Positions 47,569-57,477 of a DNA stretch of 64,000 nucleotides are shown here, one piece after another. The notes beneath the pieces are model-generated. The model worked only from the letters and a program-made list of their open reading frames with translations. It was not told the DNA's origin and did no database searches. This DNA is from Corynebacterium lactis RW2-5 (GTDB lineage Bacteria > Actinomycetota > Actinomycetes > Mycobacteriales > Mycobacteriaceae), in NCBI RefSeq assembly GCF_001274895.1, contig NZ_CP006841.1, positions 2,108,001 through 2,172,000 on the forward strand, given 5' to 3'. Position 1 is the first letter of the stretch. Every line of letters starts with the position of its first letter. The translations under genes were made by a program, and so were the position numbers.

Positions 47569-49254
47569 TTACAACCACCCATGTTTCTTAAAACTCGACG
47601 TCACAGTATTAATCTGGTCAACCGCCCACTCGACCGGGTCACGCAACGGTGGCACACCCAACGTTGCCGTCCACTCCTTCGGAGTATCCGCATCCCACTC
47701 AAGGCGAAGCTTGCGGCACTGCAGCACCTGCACGTACCCGTCATCTGCTCCCGGCTCCTCACAGCCAATACGGTCACCAATCGTCCAATGGCCAAAGCCC
47801 GGCGCGCCGATGAGATACGGTGCACCGTCACCGATGTTGACCTCGAATGCCCACTGTTCGTTGGTGTCGCGGAACTCTTTCCTCATCGCCAACAGTGCCG
47901 AGAGTGTGTAGGCCTGCCCGGAGTGATGGACGACGTTTTCTGGAAAGTGCGCCCAACCGAGCTTCTTCGACCGGAGCGGAGATTTGATACTCATCCACGC
48001 CAAGAGCCGGTCTTCAAACCAAGGGCGGATGATTGATTCAACAACGGAGCCGAGCGCTGGCTGGAGGATAAATGAGCCCATGATGTTGAAAATCAGCTTG
48101 ATGTTCGCGCTAATGAGCTCATTGACCCCCGGGGCGGATTTACCGCCGACCGTGACCTGCGCGACGGAAGCGGGCTTGTAGCTGGCGGACACGCTGTTGA
48201 CGGTGCTGGCCTTGCCGTTAGTGCGGTAGACAACCCAGGGTTGTTCTGGGGCGACGCCCAGAAACCCGGAGACGCTATATTGCGGTGCTCGGCGTGGCTT
48301 ATCCAAGATAATGCGGGTTTCGTCGACAAGGTTATCGGCGATTTCCAGGCCAGTGCGGACAAGGCCGGAACCAATCTTTCCGAATGTGGAGGTTTGCCCG
48401 TACCAGCCGGATTTGTCGACGATGTCGACGACGATTTGGCCGTTGCGTTTCAGCCCAGCGCCTGGCCACGGCTGCGGGTCACCTATCAGCCACCGGCGGC
48501 ACGTGACCATCAGCCCGCAGTCTTCCAAGATTGGTTTAGCCACGTCGTGGAAATTCTCGAACTCCGAGTGGATGTACCGCAGCGGACTGGTGTCCGTGGT
48601 GAGCAGTGAGGGTTTGACCACCATTTGCCATCGTTTGTAGTCCAGTGTCGCCACCCAGGACTCTGGGTCGAGAGGGTCATCCGGGAGCTGCCAGAGTGAC
48701 CCGTTGAGCCGGAGAAGATTGGCGAAGAGCGTAACCTTTAGCCCCCAGATTGCGTTTGCAAAAAGCGACCAGGAATTGGGTATCTGGAGTGCTGGTGGGG
48801 AAAGTGGATTCGCCCAGCACGGAAGGTGCTTAAACATTTCATAGTCGTGAACGAAGTCGACGGTGACGGTTCGGGCTAGGTCTTCGTCCTGAGTGAGGGT
48901 GCAGTTGCTCATCAGCCCGCCCCACCGCTCCGCCGCGGCGTCAATGGTCAAAACCACGTTTTGTTTTTCGCGTTTGCGTCGTTCCCAGCAGAACTTCGCC
49001 AGATGATGGTCAAACGGGAGAACGAGCTGCGCCGGGGCGGTCTCATTGACCTCGATTTCGAAGAAACCAGCGTACTCGGCAGCTACCACACCGCGGAGCA
49101 CCATGCCGACCGTTTTGTTTTCCCAAATGCGGATAAGCGGCGGCTCGTCACGGCGGCGACGCCGTTCTTCCCGCGCGGCGATAGCCTGCTCGTAGATATC
49201 GTCGAGTTGCTCATCCGATGCGCCTTGTGCGGTCACAGCCATGGGGATTGCCAC
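47569..49254 (-). CDS. Gp37-like tail hub/minor tail protein (ReqiPepy6 Gp37 family)
   Basis: 561 residues with the pattern of actinophage Gp37-like proteins: an N-terminal beta domain (EPPLIRIWENKTVGMVLRGV), a central helical part, and a C-terminal IGDRIGCEEPGADDGYVQV segment. The family forms part of the tail tip next to Dit. It overlaps the Dit gene by 22 bases; a downstream start is possible. Confidence 0.8.
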   Translation of the reverse strand: MAIPMAVTAQGASDEQLDDIYEQAIAAREERRRRRDEPPLIRIWENKTVGMVLRGVVAAEYAGFFEIEVNETAPAQLVLPFDHHLAKFCWERRKREKQNVVLTIDAAAERWGGLMSNCTLTQDEDLARTVTVDFVHDYEMFKHLPCWANPLSPPALQIPNSWSLFANAIWGLKVTLFANLLRLNGSLWQLPDDPLDPESWVATLDYKRWQMVVKPSLLTTDTSPLRYIHSEFENFHDVAKPILEDCGLMVTCRRWLIGDPQPWPGAGLKRNGQIVVDIVDKSGWYGQTSTFGKIGSGLVRTGLEIADNLVDETRIILDKPRRAPQYSVSGFLGVAPEQPWVVYRTNGKASTVNSVSASYKPASVAQVTVGGKSAPGVNELISANIKLIFNIMGSFILQPALGSVVESIIRPWFEDRLLAWMSIKSPLRSKKLGWAHFPENVVHHSGQAYTLSALLAMRKEFRDTNEQWAFEVNIGDGAPYLIGAPGFGHWTIGDRIGCEEPGADDGYVQVLQCRKLRLEWDADTPKEWTATLGVPPLRDPVEWAVDQINTVTSSFKKHGWL

Positions 49255-50348
49255 CTCCGTGGGATTCTGATTTCCGCAGTCGCGCCGGCGATGTTGGCGA
49301 AGGAACCGTAGGTTTGGCGGATTCCGTAGGCAATCATGTCGCCGGTGAAATCTGCAATGAGATCGTCAGAAAGAATCGGCACCCAGTCAGGGATGGTTCC
49401 CTTCATCCATTCGGAAATCTTCTTCCCGATTTCCTCCGGCGTGATTGCCAGGAACGTATCCAGCCCGATTGTCTTCACTAGCTCGCGGAGCTTTTGGGCG
49501 ATCCACATGCGCCACTGGTACGGCAGCGGAATATCGAGCAGCGGGAACGGGTCAACATAGACCGGCAGTCTGGTGTCCGGGGTTCCTGGTGGGATTGGGT
49601 GCTTGAAAAACTGGCCATTCAAATCAGCCCACGCCTGGGTGTTGTCGTTGGCCACGACCATCTCCGCGCCTGGGTTAGTGTCGACCAGCATGGTGCGGCC
49701 GACGGGTTGCCAGGGCATGAAAATCATGCGGTCAGTGTCGAAGTTCTCACCGATAGGCTGGTCTGGAAGACCAAACTTCGCCGGGGATGTCAGCACCCAC
49801 TGTGGCCACGACTCCACGTCACCGTGGTTATTGACGGTGATGCCGTCGCCCGCCCAGTTCGAGCCGGTGAATACGAACTTGTGCCGAAATGGCACCGGCT
49901 CGTAGTAAAACGGGTCGTGGGCGATAACGACCAGTTGGTACGACGCAGCCGCCAGCGAAAAGGGGTCACGATTATCCAAGTATTTCGGGCCCTCTTCCAG
50001 GCGGACTGTCAGGAGTCGCTTGCCGGACATGGGGGTTGTGACAGCCAGCTTCGTGTCCTTATCCGGGGCGAACGCGCGCATGAACCGCGACTTGTCATGC
50101 GCCCAATCCTCGCCGAAAAAATCCACATTCAACACGACATGGCGCTCCATGGTTTTCGAGCCCACATAGCTGCTGCCTGGCTGCCCTACACGAGCTTTGT
50201 GAACCGTCTTGATTGGCGGCTCGTAAAACTCGCCCATGTCGCCCTCCATCAGGCGAACATTCCTGCCCCATGACTCAGGGCCATGGATAGGCCACATACT
50301 GCCGTCACAGCCCATAACGGTCAGGCCGAATTCCTGAATGTCATCCAT
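49233..50348 (-). CDS. Distal tail protein (Dit-like)
   Basis: 371 residues; follows the tape measure gene as usual for Dit. Elements: DIQEFGLTVMGCDGSMWPIH, VHKARVGQPGSSYVGSKTME, VNNHGDVESWPQWVL. Dit joins tail tube to baseplate. The ATG overlaps the tape-measure stop by one base (TAATG). Confidence 0.82.
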   Translation of the reverse strand: MDDIQEFGLTVMGCDGSMWPIHGPESWGRNVRLMEGDMGEFYEPPIKTVHKARVGQPGSSYVGSKTMERHVVLNVDFFGEDWAHDKSRFMRAFAPDKDTKLAVTTPMSGKRLLTVRLEEGPKYLDNRDPFSLAAASYQLVVIAHDPFYYEPVPFRHKFVFTGSNWAGDGITVNNHGDVESWPQWVLTSPAKFGLPDQPIGENFDTDRMIFMPWQPVGRTMLVDTNPGAEMVVANDNTQAWADLNGQFFKHPIPPGTPDTRLPVYVDPFPLLDIPLPYQWRMWIAQKLRELVKTIGLDTFLAITPEEIGKKISEWMKGTIPDWVPILSDDLIADFTGDMIAYGIRQTYGSFANIAGATAEIRIPRRWQSPWL

Positions 50349-53300
50349 TAATGCACTCCAATCTTTCCGGCCGATGCTTTGGCCTGCTCCACGCGGTACT
50401 TCGCGAAAATGCCGTCGGTGTCATTGGCAATGAAGTTGTTGACCACGGCGGCACCATCAGGGCTAACTGCAGACATCGCTGGCCCCAGATGCTCTTGGGC
50501 GATAGCCAGTGGCGCTTCCAGGCCGGTTTGCTGCGCCATGTATCCGACGGGGTTTTCCACGATCTGCTTCATGTCCTGGAATGGCAGAAGCACGCTTCCG
50601 AAGATGTCCTTCGAGTACTCTTCGAACGCGTTCGTCACGCCCCATGCGACTTCGCCGGAGTACCACGCGGCCAGGTCGGTCATTGCCCCGCCAGCTGTTC
50701 CGACAACGTCACCGGGGGTCATAGGCATGACTTGCCCCAGCATTGCTCCCAGCGGTGCTGCGGCCATACCGGCTGCCGCGCCACCTGCTGGGCCAAGCGC
50801 CCCGGTTACTGGTGCGGTGGCAGAACCCACCAGCGCGCCGATGGTCGGCGTGCCCGCCATGCCGAGCGCTGACATGCCTGCGGAGAACGCGGAGTCTGTC
50901 AGCCCTGAGGCCGCAGACGTCGCCATGTTTCCGGCGAAACTGACCGCCGAGGATGTAACGAGCTTCGCCGCGTCCGCCCAACTGTTCTGGGCCATGACCA
51001 TCGGCAGCGCCTCGTTGACCATGTTCTCTAACGAGCCAGTCGCCTGCTCAGGTTGTGTCTTCTCCGGCTCCTGGCCAGTCACCGTTGCCGCGTCCTGTGG
51101 CTGCTCCGCTGGCTGCGGCGGCTGCCCCTGCGGCTGGGTGTCCTGCATCGCAGGAATCTGGTTGTACACCAGGTCCTCAAACGCCTTCGTCTGCTCCGGC
51201 GAAAGCACGCGCTCGGGCTTGATGGTGTTCTTGAGCATGTGGCCAACACCGGTGGCGCGGCCACCAGAGTCATACCAATTGTTGGCACGCCAAAACTCAG
51301 CCGCAGCGACAGGTGTGCCGTACCGGTCCTGGATATACCGAGCACCCGCCTCACCCTGCTTTTCCGGGTCAGGTGACCTATCCGGCAGGTACTGCTGCAG
51401 AGTGCCCGACGCTGGGTTCAGCTGGAAAAGACCAAACGCACCCGATGACGGGTTCACCGCATTCGGGTCCCAATTCGACTCATGCTCGACAATGAAATCA
51501 ATCGATTCGAACTGCTCACCGGTATCCCAACCAAACGCCTTCAGGGACTTCTTGACTGCGGCCTTAACCGCATCCACACCCTGCAGGTTCTCTTCGGGCT
51601 GTTCTGCCTCCTCCCCTTGCACATCCGGGGATTCGACCGCAGAATCGACTGCTTCCTCGAGACTGCCCTCATCGATTACCGAACGGTCAGCGCCGGGCGC
51701 GGCCTGCTGGCCCTCCGGCAATGCTTCGGCTGTTTTCCCGGCTTCGACAACAGCGTCGTCGTTTTTACGGTAGTTGAGGAGCTTTTCAGCTCCCCCGTTG
51801 ACTGCCTGGAACCACACACTGCCGAGTTTGAAAATCGGAGGTATCTGGTCGGGGAACCCAGCGATCTGCAAGGCGTCACCGATATGGCCGGAAACGAAGG
51901 CCGCCACGACGCTGCCGGCGTAGCCGGACAGTGAGTCACCACCGGGTGGGGTGGCCTGCAGAGAGTCTGCGGACGCAGATGCAGCCGGAGACAGTGGTGC
52001 GACGTCAGGGTCGGACTCAAACGATGATGCTGTAGCTGATGGCGTCAGCTCATCGCCTGTGTTCGTTTCGTCTGTGTGTGTTTCGTCCGGCACTTCCGCT
52101 GCGCTAGATGGGGCTGTTGCGCCGCTTCCAGCTGGAATCCATGCATGGTGCGTGTACTGCGGATGATTGAACCCGGCTGCTGCGGGGCCAACCTTGCCGC
52201 CACCCGGGCCACCGCCCATTTCGACGTTGGTGCCGTCCGGCAACGTGCCACTGGTATGGCCAAACTGGCCGCCACCGTTGTCGTACCAGCCCATACGGAA
52301 ACTACCTGCAGGACCAATACCGATGTTCGCGCCGTGCTGCTGCAACCACGCGAGCTGCGTGCTGGTGGAGAATTTGCGCGGCCACGGGTCTATGCCAAGA
52401 CCGAACGCTGCCAGAATTCCCTGCGTGTAGGAGCAGTCGCCCCACGCGCCACGACGATTCGGGAAGTTCTCGTACGGCGCGCCGTCGAGTGGCCGCTCGG
52501 CCTGCACTCCACGAACCATCTTGCCGTCGACCAACGCGCGGTATTCTTGCGCGGTTGGTGGTGTTTCGGCGTGGATAATGTCGTCGAAAACTCCGCCGTC
52601 GGCGTAGCCCGGCAACTTCGGGAAAGTCCCGTTGTTGATTTGCTGCAGTTCCTTGTCGTATTTCGCGGAACTGCGGCGGTTGATGATCCACTCACCGGCG
52701 TCGAGGCGTGCTGCCGGCATGCCGTATGAGTCGTAGGCCAGGAACCCGTCGACTTCGTTGGTGCCCGGCCCGGCAGTGGGAAGTCGGTACCCGTCATGTG
52801 GCCGGTCCTTGGTGGACAGCGCATCGCGGTAGGTGCCGCCGTGCGCGAACCGTGGGTAGCGCCCGCCTCGAGCGAAGCGCCCACCATGACGATTGCCAGA
52901 CTTGTGGTCGCGGCGAAAAACGTCAATGAAGATGGTCTTGCTAACCAGTTTCGCTAGAAGATCACGCACGCCACCAAGCTTCGTCATTGCGTCACTGGTC
53001 TTAGCGGTGACCTTCGGCTCGGTCTTCTTATCATGGAGCTCCTGCAGCCTGCGCTTCGCCTCCGCAGCCTTGGTATCCAGCTGGTCCTTAGTCAGGTCAG
53101 CCAGCGGCGTGGGGCGTTGGGAGTCCAGGTCGAAAATCTGGGCAAGCGCAATCTGCTGATCCGCAGTCAAATCCTCGATGTTAAGGTTTGCGGCCGGAGT
53201 CGGACGCTGGCCATCGAGCAGACCAACCTTGTTCAACGCATCAATCTGCTGCACATTCAGACTATCGATGTTCATGCTGGCCCACGGCATCGGACGCTTC

Positions 53301-56300
53301 AAATCCAGCGTAGCCAGCTGCGCGATTGCAAACTCATTCGTTGCAAACAGCGGCATGGCATCGAGGTCCGCCTTCGGGCGAGCAGTCTTACCATTCAGAT
53401 TGTCGATGGTCGTATTAACCGTGCCGGTCTTGGTGTCCAGCAGAATCGTGTCGAGGTCAACCTTGGGGTTAGCCGACATGGTCGACAGCCACTCCAAGTC
53501 ACCACGAGCGATTTCACCGTCGCGACGGAACTCATCCATGATGAGATGCGCCGTCGGATTCGTGGTCGACACGTCCAGCTGGTCGAGAATCGACCGAGCC
53601 TCAGCCGAGGACACCTTCACCTGGTCGGTGTTGAGGAACGCGTCCATCTGGGCGGTTTTTCCGTCCATGTTCGGCATGCCGTGGTTGACCCACCAGTCGT
53701 AGCGAGCAACTGCCTGCTCGTCCTTGGCGGTGATGGTGACCTCGCCGGTCTGCTCGTCGACAACCTTGACCTTCATGCCAAAGTCCTCGAGCTTCTTGCG
53801 AGCACCTTCGTCCTTGACAACCATTGTTGTCTCGAGTGACTTGCCGTCTAGGCTCTGGAACTTCGCAGCTACCGATGCGAGCTCCATCTTCGCCCCGTCG
53901 GCCTTGAGATCCACAATCGTTTGAATCTGCTCCGGCGTCATCCCGTAGGCCTTGAGAAGCTTCTGGAATTCGGCGTCGGTCATGCCCAACGATTGCTGCA
54001 GGCTATCCAGCACACCGGAGGACTGCGCCCACACATCCTTAATGTCATTTCCGGCCGCGACGCTGTCGGCCATAGTGTCACCAAGAGTTTGCAGCTCATT
54101 GTGGGCTGCAGCGCCAGCCTGGGTGGTGGTGTCCAGCAGGCCGTTTGCCTTCATGGTGGCACCAGCAAACGTTTCCATCTTGCCGGAGACCTGGTCCACG
54201 ACCTTCGTCAGTTCCGCCGATGCGTCAGCGGCTGACAGTTCCACGCCAGCGAGTTCCATGAATGCACGCCGCAGCTTGTTAGCGCGGTCGCCTGCGTCGC
54301 CCGTCTTGCCAGCAAGTTCCTCAATCGTGGCGGCAGCATTCGCAGCAGCCGGCCCCACACGATCGAGTGAACCCTGCGCGCGGTTGTACTCGTCACGCAG
54401 TTTCTGCATCTGCGCGGCAGCGTCAGCGCCGCCCTCACCAGACTCAATCAGCTTCCGCTTGAAAGCCTCAAACTGGGCAGACGAACCCGTCAGCTGCTGG
54501 GCAAGCTCCTCATTAGACAGGCCAAGCCGCTTAATAGCCTCCGCTGCACGGCCAGCCGAATCAGAGGAATCACGCCACTGCTCATCAGCGAACTTCGTCT
54601 CCTGGGAAATCGTTCCCATGGCCTTACCAATGTTGTGCCCCGCTTCATTGACGGCGATGCCGACACGGGACATCCAGCCCGGGCCATTGCTGGCCAGCTG
54701 CTCGAGATGCGACTGCACATCCTGCACACTGCTGCCCATTGCAGCGACAACGTCGCCGCCGGAGGCCATGGCACTGAACATGTCGCGGAACGCGCTGGAT
54801 GCGAGAGTAGCGGAGCGGGCAGACTCATCTTGGAAGCGGTTGTACTTCTGGGTCTCCGCGATAAGCGTCGTCACGACTGCTGTACCAGCAGCTAATGCGG
54901 CGCCCCACGGGCCACCAAACAAACCGATGATGCCCTTGGCTCCGGCCTTCATGGTCTGCAGTCCAGCGCCAGCGACACCACCGGCTACAGAACCGAACCG
55001 CTGCAGGCTAGCAGCGGCCTTATGGCCTACAGACTGCGCCATGTAGTCGATAGTGGTGAAAGCGTCCTTAGACCACATAGCGTTAATCCGCGCCTCAACA
55101 GCAGCGGTCTTATGCGCCTTAGCCATCTTCAGCAGCGACACCGAGCCACGCTCATAGCCGCGCGCCATACTCTGAATTGCTACATTCGACGACGTGCCCA
55201 GGTACTGCAGCTGCGCCTCAAACTTGGTGATTTCCTGCCCACTAGCACGGTAGTAGGCCTGGATATCCTTAACGCCCTGCTGCATCGACGAGCGGGACTC
55301 AGACATAGCGGTCTTCTGCTTCGTCACCGCATCGGTGACCTTGCCGACCACCCCCGGCAATGTCTTAAAGCCTGCCCAGGCCGCCACAGCGGCAGTCACG
55401 GTCGCTGGGTGCGACTCCATAAACGACGAAACCGCCTCTAGCGGCGGGGTCAACGCCTTCGCCGCGACAGCAGTGGTCTGCAGCGCAGTCAAGAACAAGT
55501 TCCAGGTACCCACGCCGAGCGCACCAGCAGCTTGTGCCGCAGACGCACCAATACTCACCAACGACGGAGCAAGCCCCTTACCGGCCTCCCACAACTGACG
55601 GAAAACCTCAGTCGTACGAGCAACAGTCGCAGAATGCATGAACGCCTGAAACGCATCCACCGCCGAACTGGCAAGATTCTGCAGCCCGGGCACCACATTC
55701 GACGTCAGATAGTTATCGAACGTTTCCATGACCGGCTTAGCGCGCGCGTTCATCGCATCAAGCGCGTCGGTGACACCCTTGAAACCGCCGGCGGCCTGGT
55801 TGAAAAATGGTCCTGCGATAGTGGCACCGAGCCTGCCGGCCGCAGCGCCCATGTTGCGGAACGCGCCCTCGACGGTATTACCCGCTTCAAGCGCAGCGCC
55901 GCCCATGCCACGCTCCATAGCGCTCTGGAACGTCGCAAAATCAATCTGCCCCTTAGAGACCATGTCGCTGATCTCTGCAGAGGTCTTACCAAGTTCTTCC
56001 CCGAGGAGTTGCAGGACAGGAACGCCGCGGGAAAGCAGCTGCATCATGTCGTCGCCCTGCAGCTTGCCGCGGGCTGCGACAGAGTTGAAAATCTGGCCCA
56101 TCTCACCCATCGACGCGCCCGCGATGGTGGCGGTATCGCCAACGACCTTCAGGGTGCGCTCGAGTTCCTGGCCAGGCTTAATACCAGCTGCGACAGCGCC
56201 TGCGGCAGCGGTGGCGGCTTCTTCAAGCCCAAAGCTGGTTCCCTTCACCGACGCCAGCGCGTTGTCCATGATGGACCCCACAGACGACGCAGAATGGCCG

Positions 56301-56575
56301 AGACCGCGGAGCTTGGCTTCCGCCTGCTCGATACCATTCAACCGGCCAATGCCCTTGGTAAGCCCGGCGCCGATAGCGGCACCAGCTGCCACACCGACAC
56401 CGACAGCGGACTTCTTCAGGGCACTGCCCATGCCGGAAGACAGCTTCTGGCCCATCGATTCGCCCGACTTCGACGCGGACTTTTCCGCCCCACCCATCGC
56501 CTTGGTGATACCCGGGGCGATTTTGCTGGTCTCCGGGATGATGGAGATATAGGCAGCTGCGATTTCGACGGCCAT
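50348..56575 (-). CDS. Tape measure protein with peptidase-like and transglycosylase domains
   Basis: 2075 residues; sets tail length and travels down the tube at injection. Helical N-terminus with hydrophobic patches (VGVGVAAGAAIGAGLTKGIG; IIGLFGGPWGAALAAGTAVV), a repeat region at about residues 1070-1180 with recurrent QRPTP motifs, and a Cys/His domain near 1378 (GDCSYTQGILAAFGLG ... FGHTSGTLPDGTNVEMGG) resembling NlpC/P60-like domains of actinophage tape measures. A lysozyme-like transglycosylase lies near 1698 (HESNWDPNAVNPSSGAFGLF). The two enzymes would open the wall at infection. GGAGGACGCC precedes the ATG. Confidence 0.92.
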   Translation of the reverse strand: MAVEIAAAYISIIPETSKIAPGITKAMGGAEKSASKSGESMGQKLSSGMGSALKKSAVGVGVAAGAAIGAGLTKGIGRLNGIEQAEAKLRGLGHSASSVGSIMDNALASVKGTSFGLEEAATAAAGAVAAGIKPGQELERTLKVVGDTATIAGASMGEMGQIFNSVAARGKLQGDDMMQLLSRGVPVLQLLGEELGKTSAEISDMVSKGQIDFATFQSAMERGMGGAALEAGNTVEGAFRNMGAAAGRLGATIAGPFFNQAAGGFKGVTDALDAMNARAKPVMETFDNYLTSNVVPGLQNLASSAVDAFQAFMHSATVARTTEVFRQLWEAGKGLAPSLVSIGASAAQAAGALGVGTWNLFLTALQTTAVAAKALTPPLEAVSSFMESHPATVTAAVAAWAGFKTLPGVVGKVTDAVTKQKTAMSESRSSMQQGVKDIQAYYRASGQEITKFEAQLQYLGTSSNVAIQSMARGYERGSVSLLKMAKAHKTAAVEARINAMWSKDAFTTIDYMAQSVGHKAAASLQRFGSVAGGVAGAGLQTMKAGAKGIIGLFGGPWGAALAAGTAVVTTLIAETQKYNRFQDESARSATLASSAFRDMFSAMASGGDVVAAMGSSVQDVQSHLEQLASNGPGWMSRVGIAVNEAGHNIGKAMGTISQETKFADEQWRDSSDSAGRAAEAIKRLGLSNEELAQQLTGSSAQFEAFKRKLIESGEGGADAAAQMQKLRDEYNRAQGSLDRVGPAAANAAATIEELAGKTGDAGDRANKLRRAFMELAGVELSAADASAELTKVVDQVSGKMETFAGATMKANGLLDTTTQAGAAAHNELQTLGDTMADSVAAGNDIKDVWAQSSGVLDSLQQSLGMTDAEFQKLLKAYGMTPEQIQTIVDLKADGAKMELASVAAKFQSLDGKSLETTMVVKDEGARKKLEDFGMKVKVVDEQTGEVTITAKDEQAVARYDWWVNHGMPNMDGKTAQMDAFLNTDQVKVSSAEARSILDQLDVSTTNPTAHLIMDEFRRDGEIARGDLEWLSTMSANPKVDLDTILLDTKTGTVNTTIDNLNGKTARPKADLDAMPLFATNEFAIAQLATLDLKRPMPWASMNIDSLNVQQIDALNKVGLLDGQRPTPAANLNIEDLTADQQIALAQIFDLDSQRPTPLADLTKDQLDTKAAEAKRRLQELHDKKTEPKVTAKTSDAMTKLGGVRDLLAKLVSKTIFIDVFRRDHKSGNRHGGRFARGGRYPRFAHGGTYRDALSTKDRPHDGYRLPTAGPGTNEVDGFLAYDSYGMPAARLDAGEWIINRRSSAKYDKELQQINNGTFPKLPGYADGGVFDDIIHAETPPTAQEYRALVDGKMVRGVQAERPLDGAPYENFPNRRGAWGDCSYTQGILAAFGLGIDPWPRKFSTSTQLAWLQQHGANIGIGPAGSFRMGWYDNGGGQFGHTSGTLPDGTNVEMGGGPGGGKVGPAAAGFNHPQYTHHAWIPAGSGATAPSSAAEVPDETHTDETNTGDELTPSATASSFESDPDVAPLSPAASASADSLQATPPGGDSLSGYAGSVVAAFVSGHIGDALQIAGFPDQIPPIFKLGSVWFQAVNGGAEKLLNYRKNDDAVVEAGKTAEALPEGQQAAPGADRSVIDEGSLEEAVDSAVESPDVQGEEAEQPEENLQGVDAVKAAVKKSLKAFGWDTGEQFESIDFIVEHESNWDPNAVNPSSGAFGLFQLNPASGTLQQYLPDRSPDPEKQGEAGARYIQDRYGTPVAAAEFWRANNWYDSGGRATGVGHMLKNTIKPERVLSPEQTKAFEDLVYNQIPAMQDTQPQGQPPQPAEQPQDAATVTGQEPEKTQPEQATGSLENMVNEALPMVMAQNSWADAAKLVTSSAVSFAGNMATSAASGLTDSAFSAGMSALGMAGTPTIGALVGSATAPVTGALGPAGGAAAGMAAAPLGAMLGQVMPMTPGDVVGTAGGAMTDLAAWYSGEVAWGVTNAFEEYSKDIFGSVLLPFQDMKQIVENPVGYMAQQTGLEAPLAIAQEHLGPAMSAVSPDGAAVVNNFIANDTDGIFAKYRVEQAKASAGKIGVH

Positions 56576-56584
56576 GGCGTCCTC

Positions 56585-57339
56585 CTAGGGCTTGTTTTGC
56601 CGCTGGAGTTTCCTCCGGCGTGCGAGTTCGGCGCGGGTATTTTGCAGTTCGGCAGCGTTCTTCGGACCATTCCTGGCGCGTCGTTGCCGCTCAACAGCTT
56701 CTTTCAGCTGGTCGATAACTGGGCGTGGCTTCGGCGCAGTCTTCCTACGCGCTCGTTGCCAGTTCGCCCATGCCAGCGTGTCGATGGTGTTCATCAACAG
56801 CTGGTTTTTCGGCGCCTTGTACTCCGCGAGCGGATCATCAAGACGCCTCACCGCGCTGCCCTCCGGCGCCCATGCGAGGAACGCTTTCAGCTCAGCCCAC
56901 GACAATGCTGGGCTTCCGAGCTGGTGAATCGAGCGCCCTTTCTCAATGAGGTCGTAGGTCAGCGCGGTCTTAAACCCTGGTCGGTGTAGAAGCCCGGCCA
57001 GGACTAGGATTCCCCCAGCGGAACATCAGTGAGGCGATTCCACTCATTCCACAGCTGGACTTTTTCACCGAAAACGAGGTTGTCAACGAACCACTGTGCG
57101 TCGTCGATACCCAGCTCGGTGATGAAGAAGTCGAACGCTTCGCTGACCGGTCGGCGGCCGTCTTCCAGGAGCTTGTCGTCCGGGTTGTCCTTAAACCACT
57201 TAGCGAACGTCGCGTAGGTCTCATCGTCGATGAACTCCATGCGCGGCACAGAGAACGTTTTCGACTTACCGTCCTTGGTCGGGATTTCGCACGTGAACTG
57301 AGTACGGGCGTCCCATGCTGGTACGAATTCGAAAGCCAT
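56585..57339 (-). CDS. Tail assembly chaperone, long frameshift product (gpGT-like)
   Basis: Predicted 251-residue product made by -1 frameshifting near the end of the short chaperone gene. In the -1 frame, translation after the slip continues GILVLAGLLHRPGFKTALTY without a stop to 56585, ending in a basic tail RRRKLQRQNKP. The downstream frame has no good start of its own before 56905. Such paired products are near-universal in long-tailed phages between the major tail and tape measure genes. Confidence 0.82.
57004..57339 (-). CDS. Tail assembly chaperone, short product (gpG-like)
   Basis: 111 residues, start MAFEFVPAWDARTQFTCEIP, ends VPLGES. It coats the tape measure during tail assembly. 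A ribosome site AAGGAG lies ~11 bases before the ATG, but the start codon is part of a repeat that can pair with an upstream segment. Confidence 0.85.
   Translation of the reverse strand: MAFEFVPAWDARTQFTCEIPTKDGKSKTFSVPRMEFIDDETYATFAKWFKDNPDDKLLEDGRRPVSEAFDFFITELGIDDAQWFVDNLVFGEKVQLWNEWNRLTDVPLGES
57010..57016 (-). other. Slippery sequence GGGGGAA for -1 frameshift
   Basis: On the minus strand the codons CTG GGG GAA TCC TAG end the short chaperone. Slipping back one base at GGGGGAA enters the long open frame. The site is three codons before the stop, as expected. Confidence 0.7.
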
Positions 57340-57449
57340 GAGGGGTCTCCTTAATAAGAGTTAGAAAAAAACTGGAGGGGTTACATGAGGGGTTTGATGG
57401 GGTCACCCCAGACCGTCGTCAGCCGAACCCCTCATGAAAAGCTGACGAC
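57337..57449 (-). promoter_or_regulatory. Candidate RNA switch upstream of the tail chaperone gene
   Basis: CATGAGGGGT occurs at 57337-57346 and 57384-57393, and inverted at 57427-57436. A second inverted repeat GTCGTCAGC (57415-57423) / GCTGACGAC (57441-57449) interleaves with it, and GGGGT-C-ACCCC lies at 57399-57409. In the minus-strand RNA the segment at 57436-57427 could pair with the one at 57393-57384 or with the start region 57346-57337, which contains the chaperone ATG. A T-rich stretch (GTTTTTTTC) follows the first pairing. Confidence 0.5.
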
Positions 57450-57477
57450 ACACAGTGGCCTGGGGTGAGAGCGACGG

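Noticed and set aside
55532..56989. 485-codon plus-strand frame inside the tape measure gene
   Set aside because: Antisense to a continuous 2075-residue phage protein in a module where all genes are on the minus strand.
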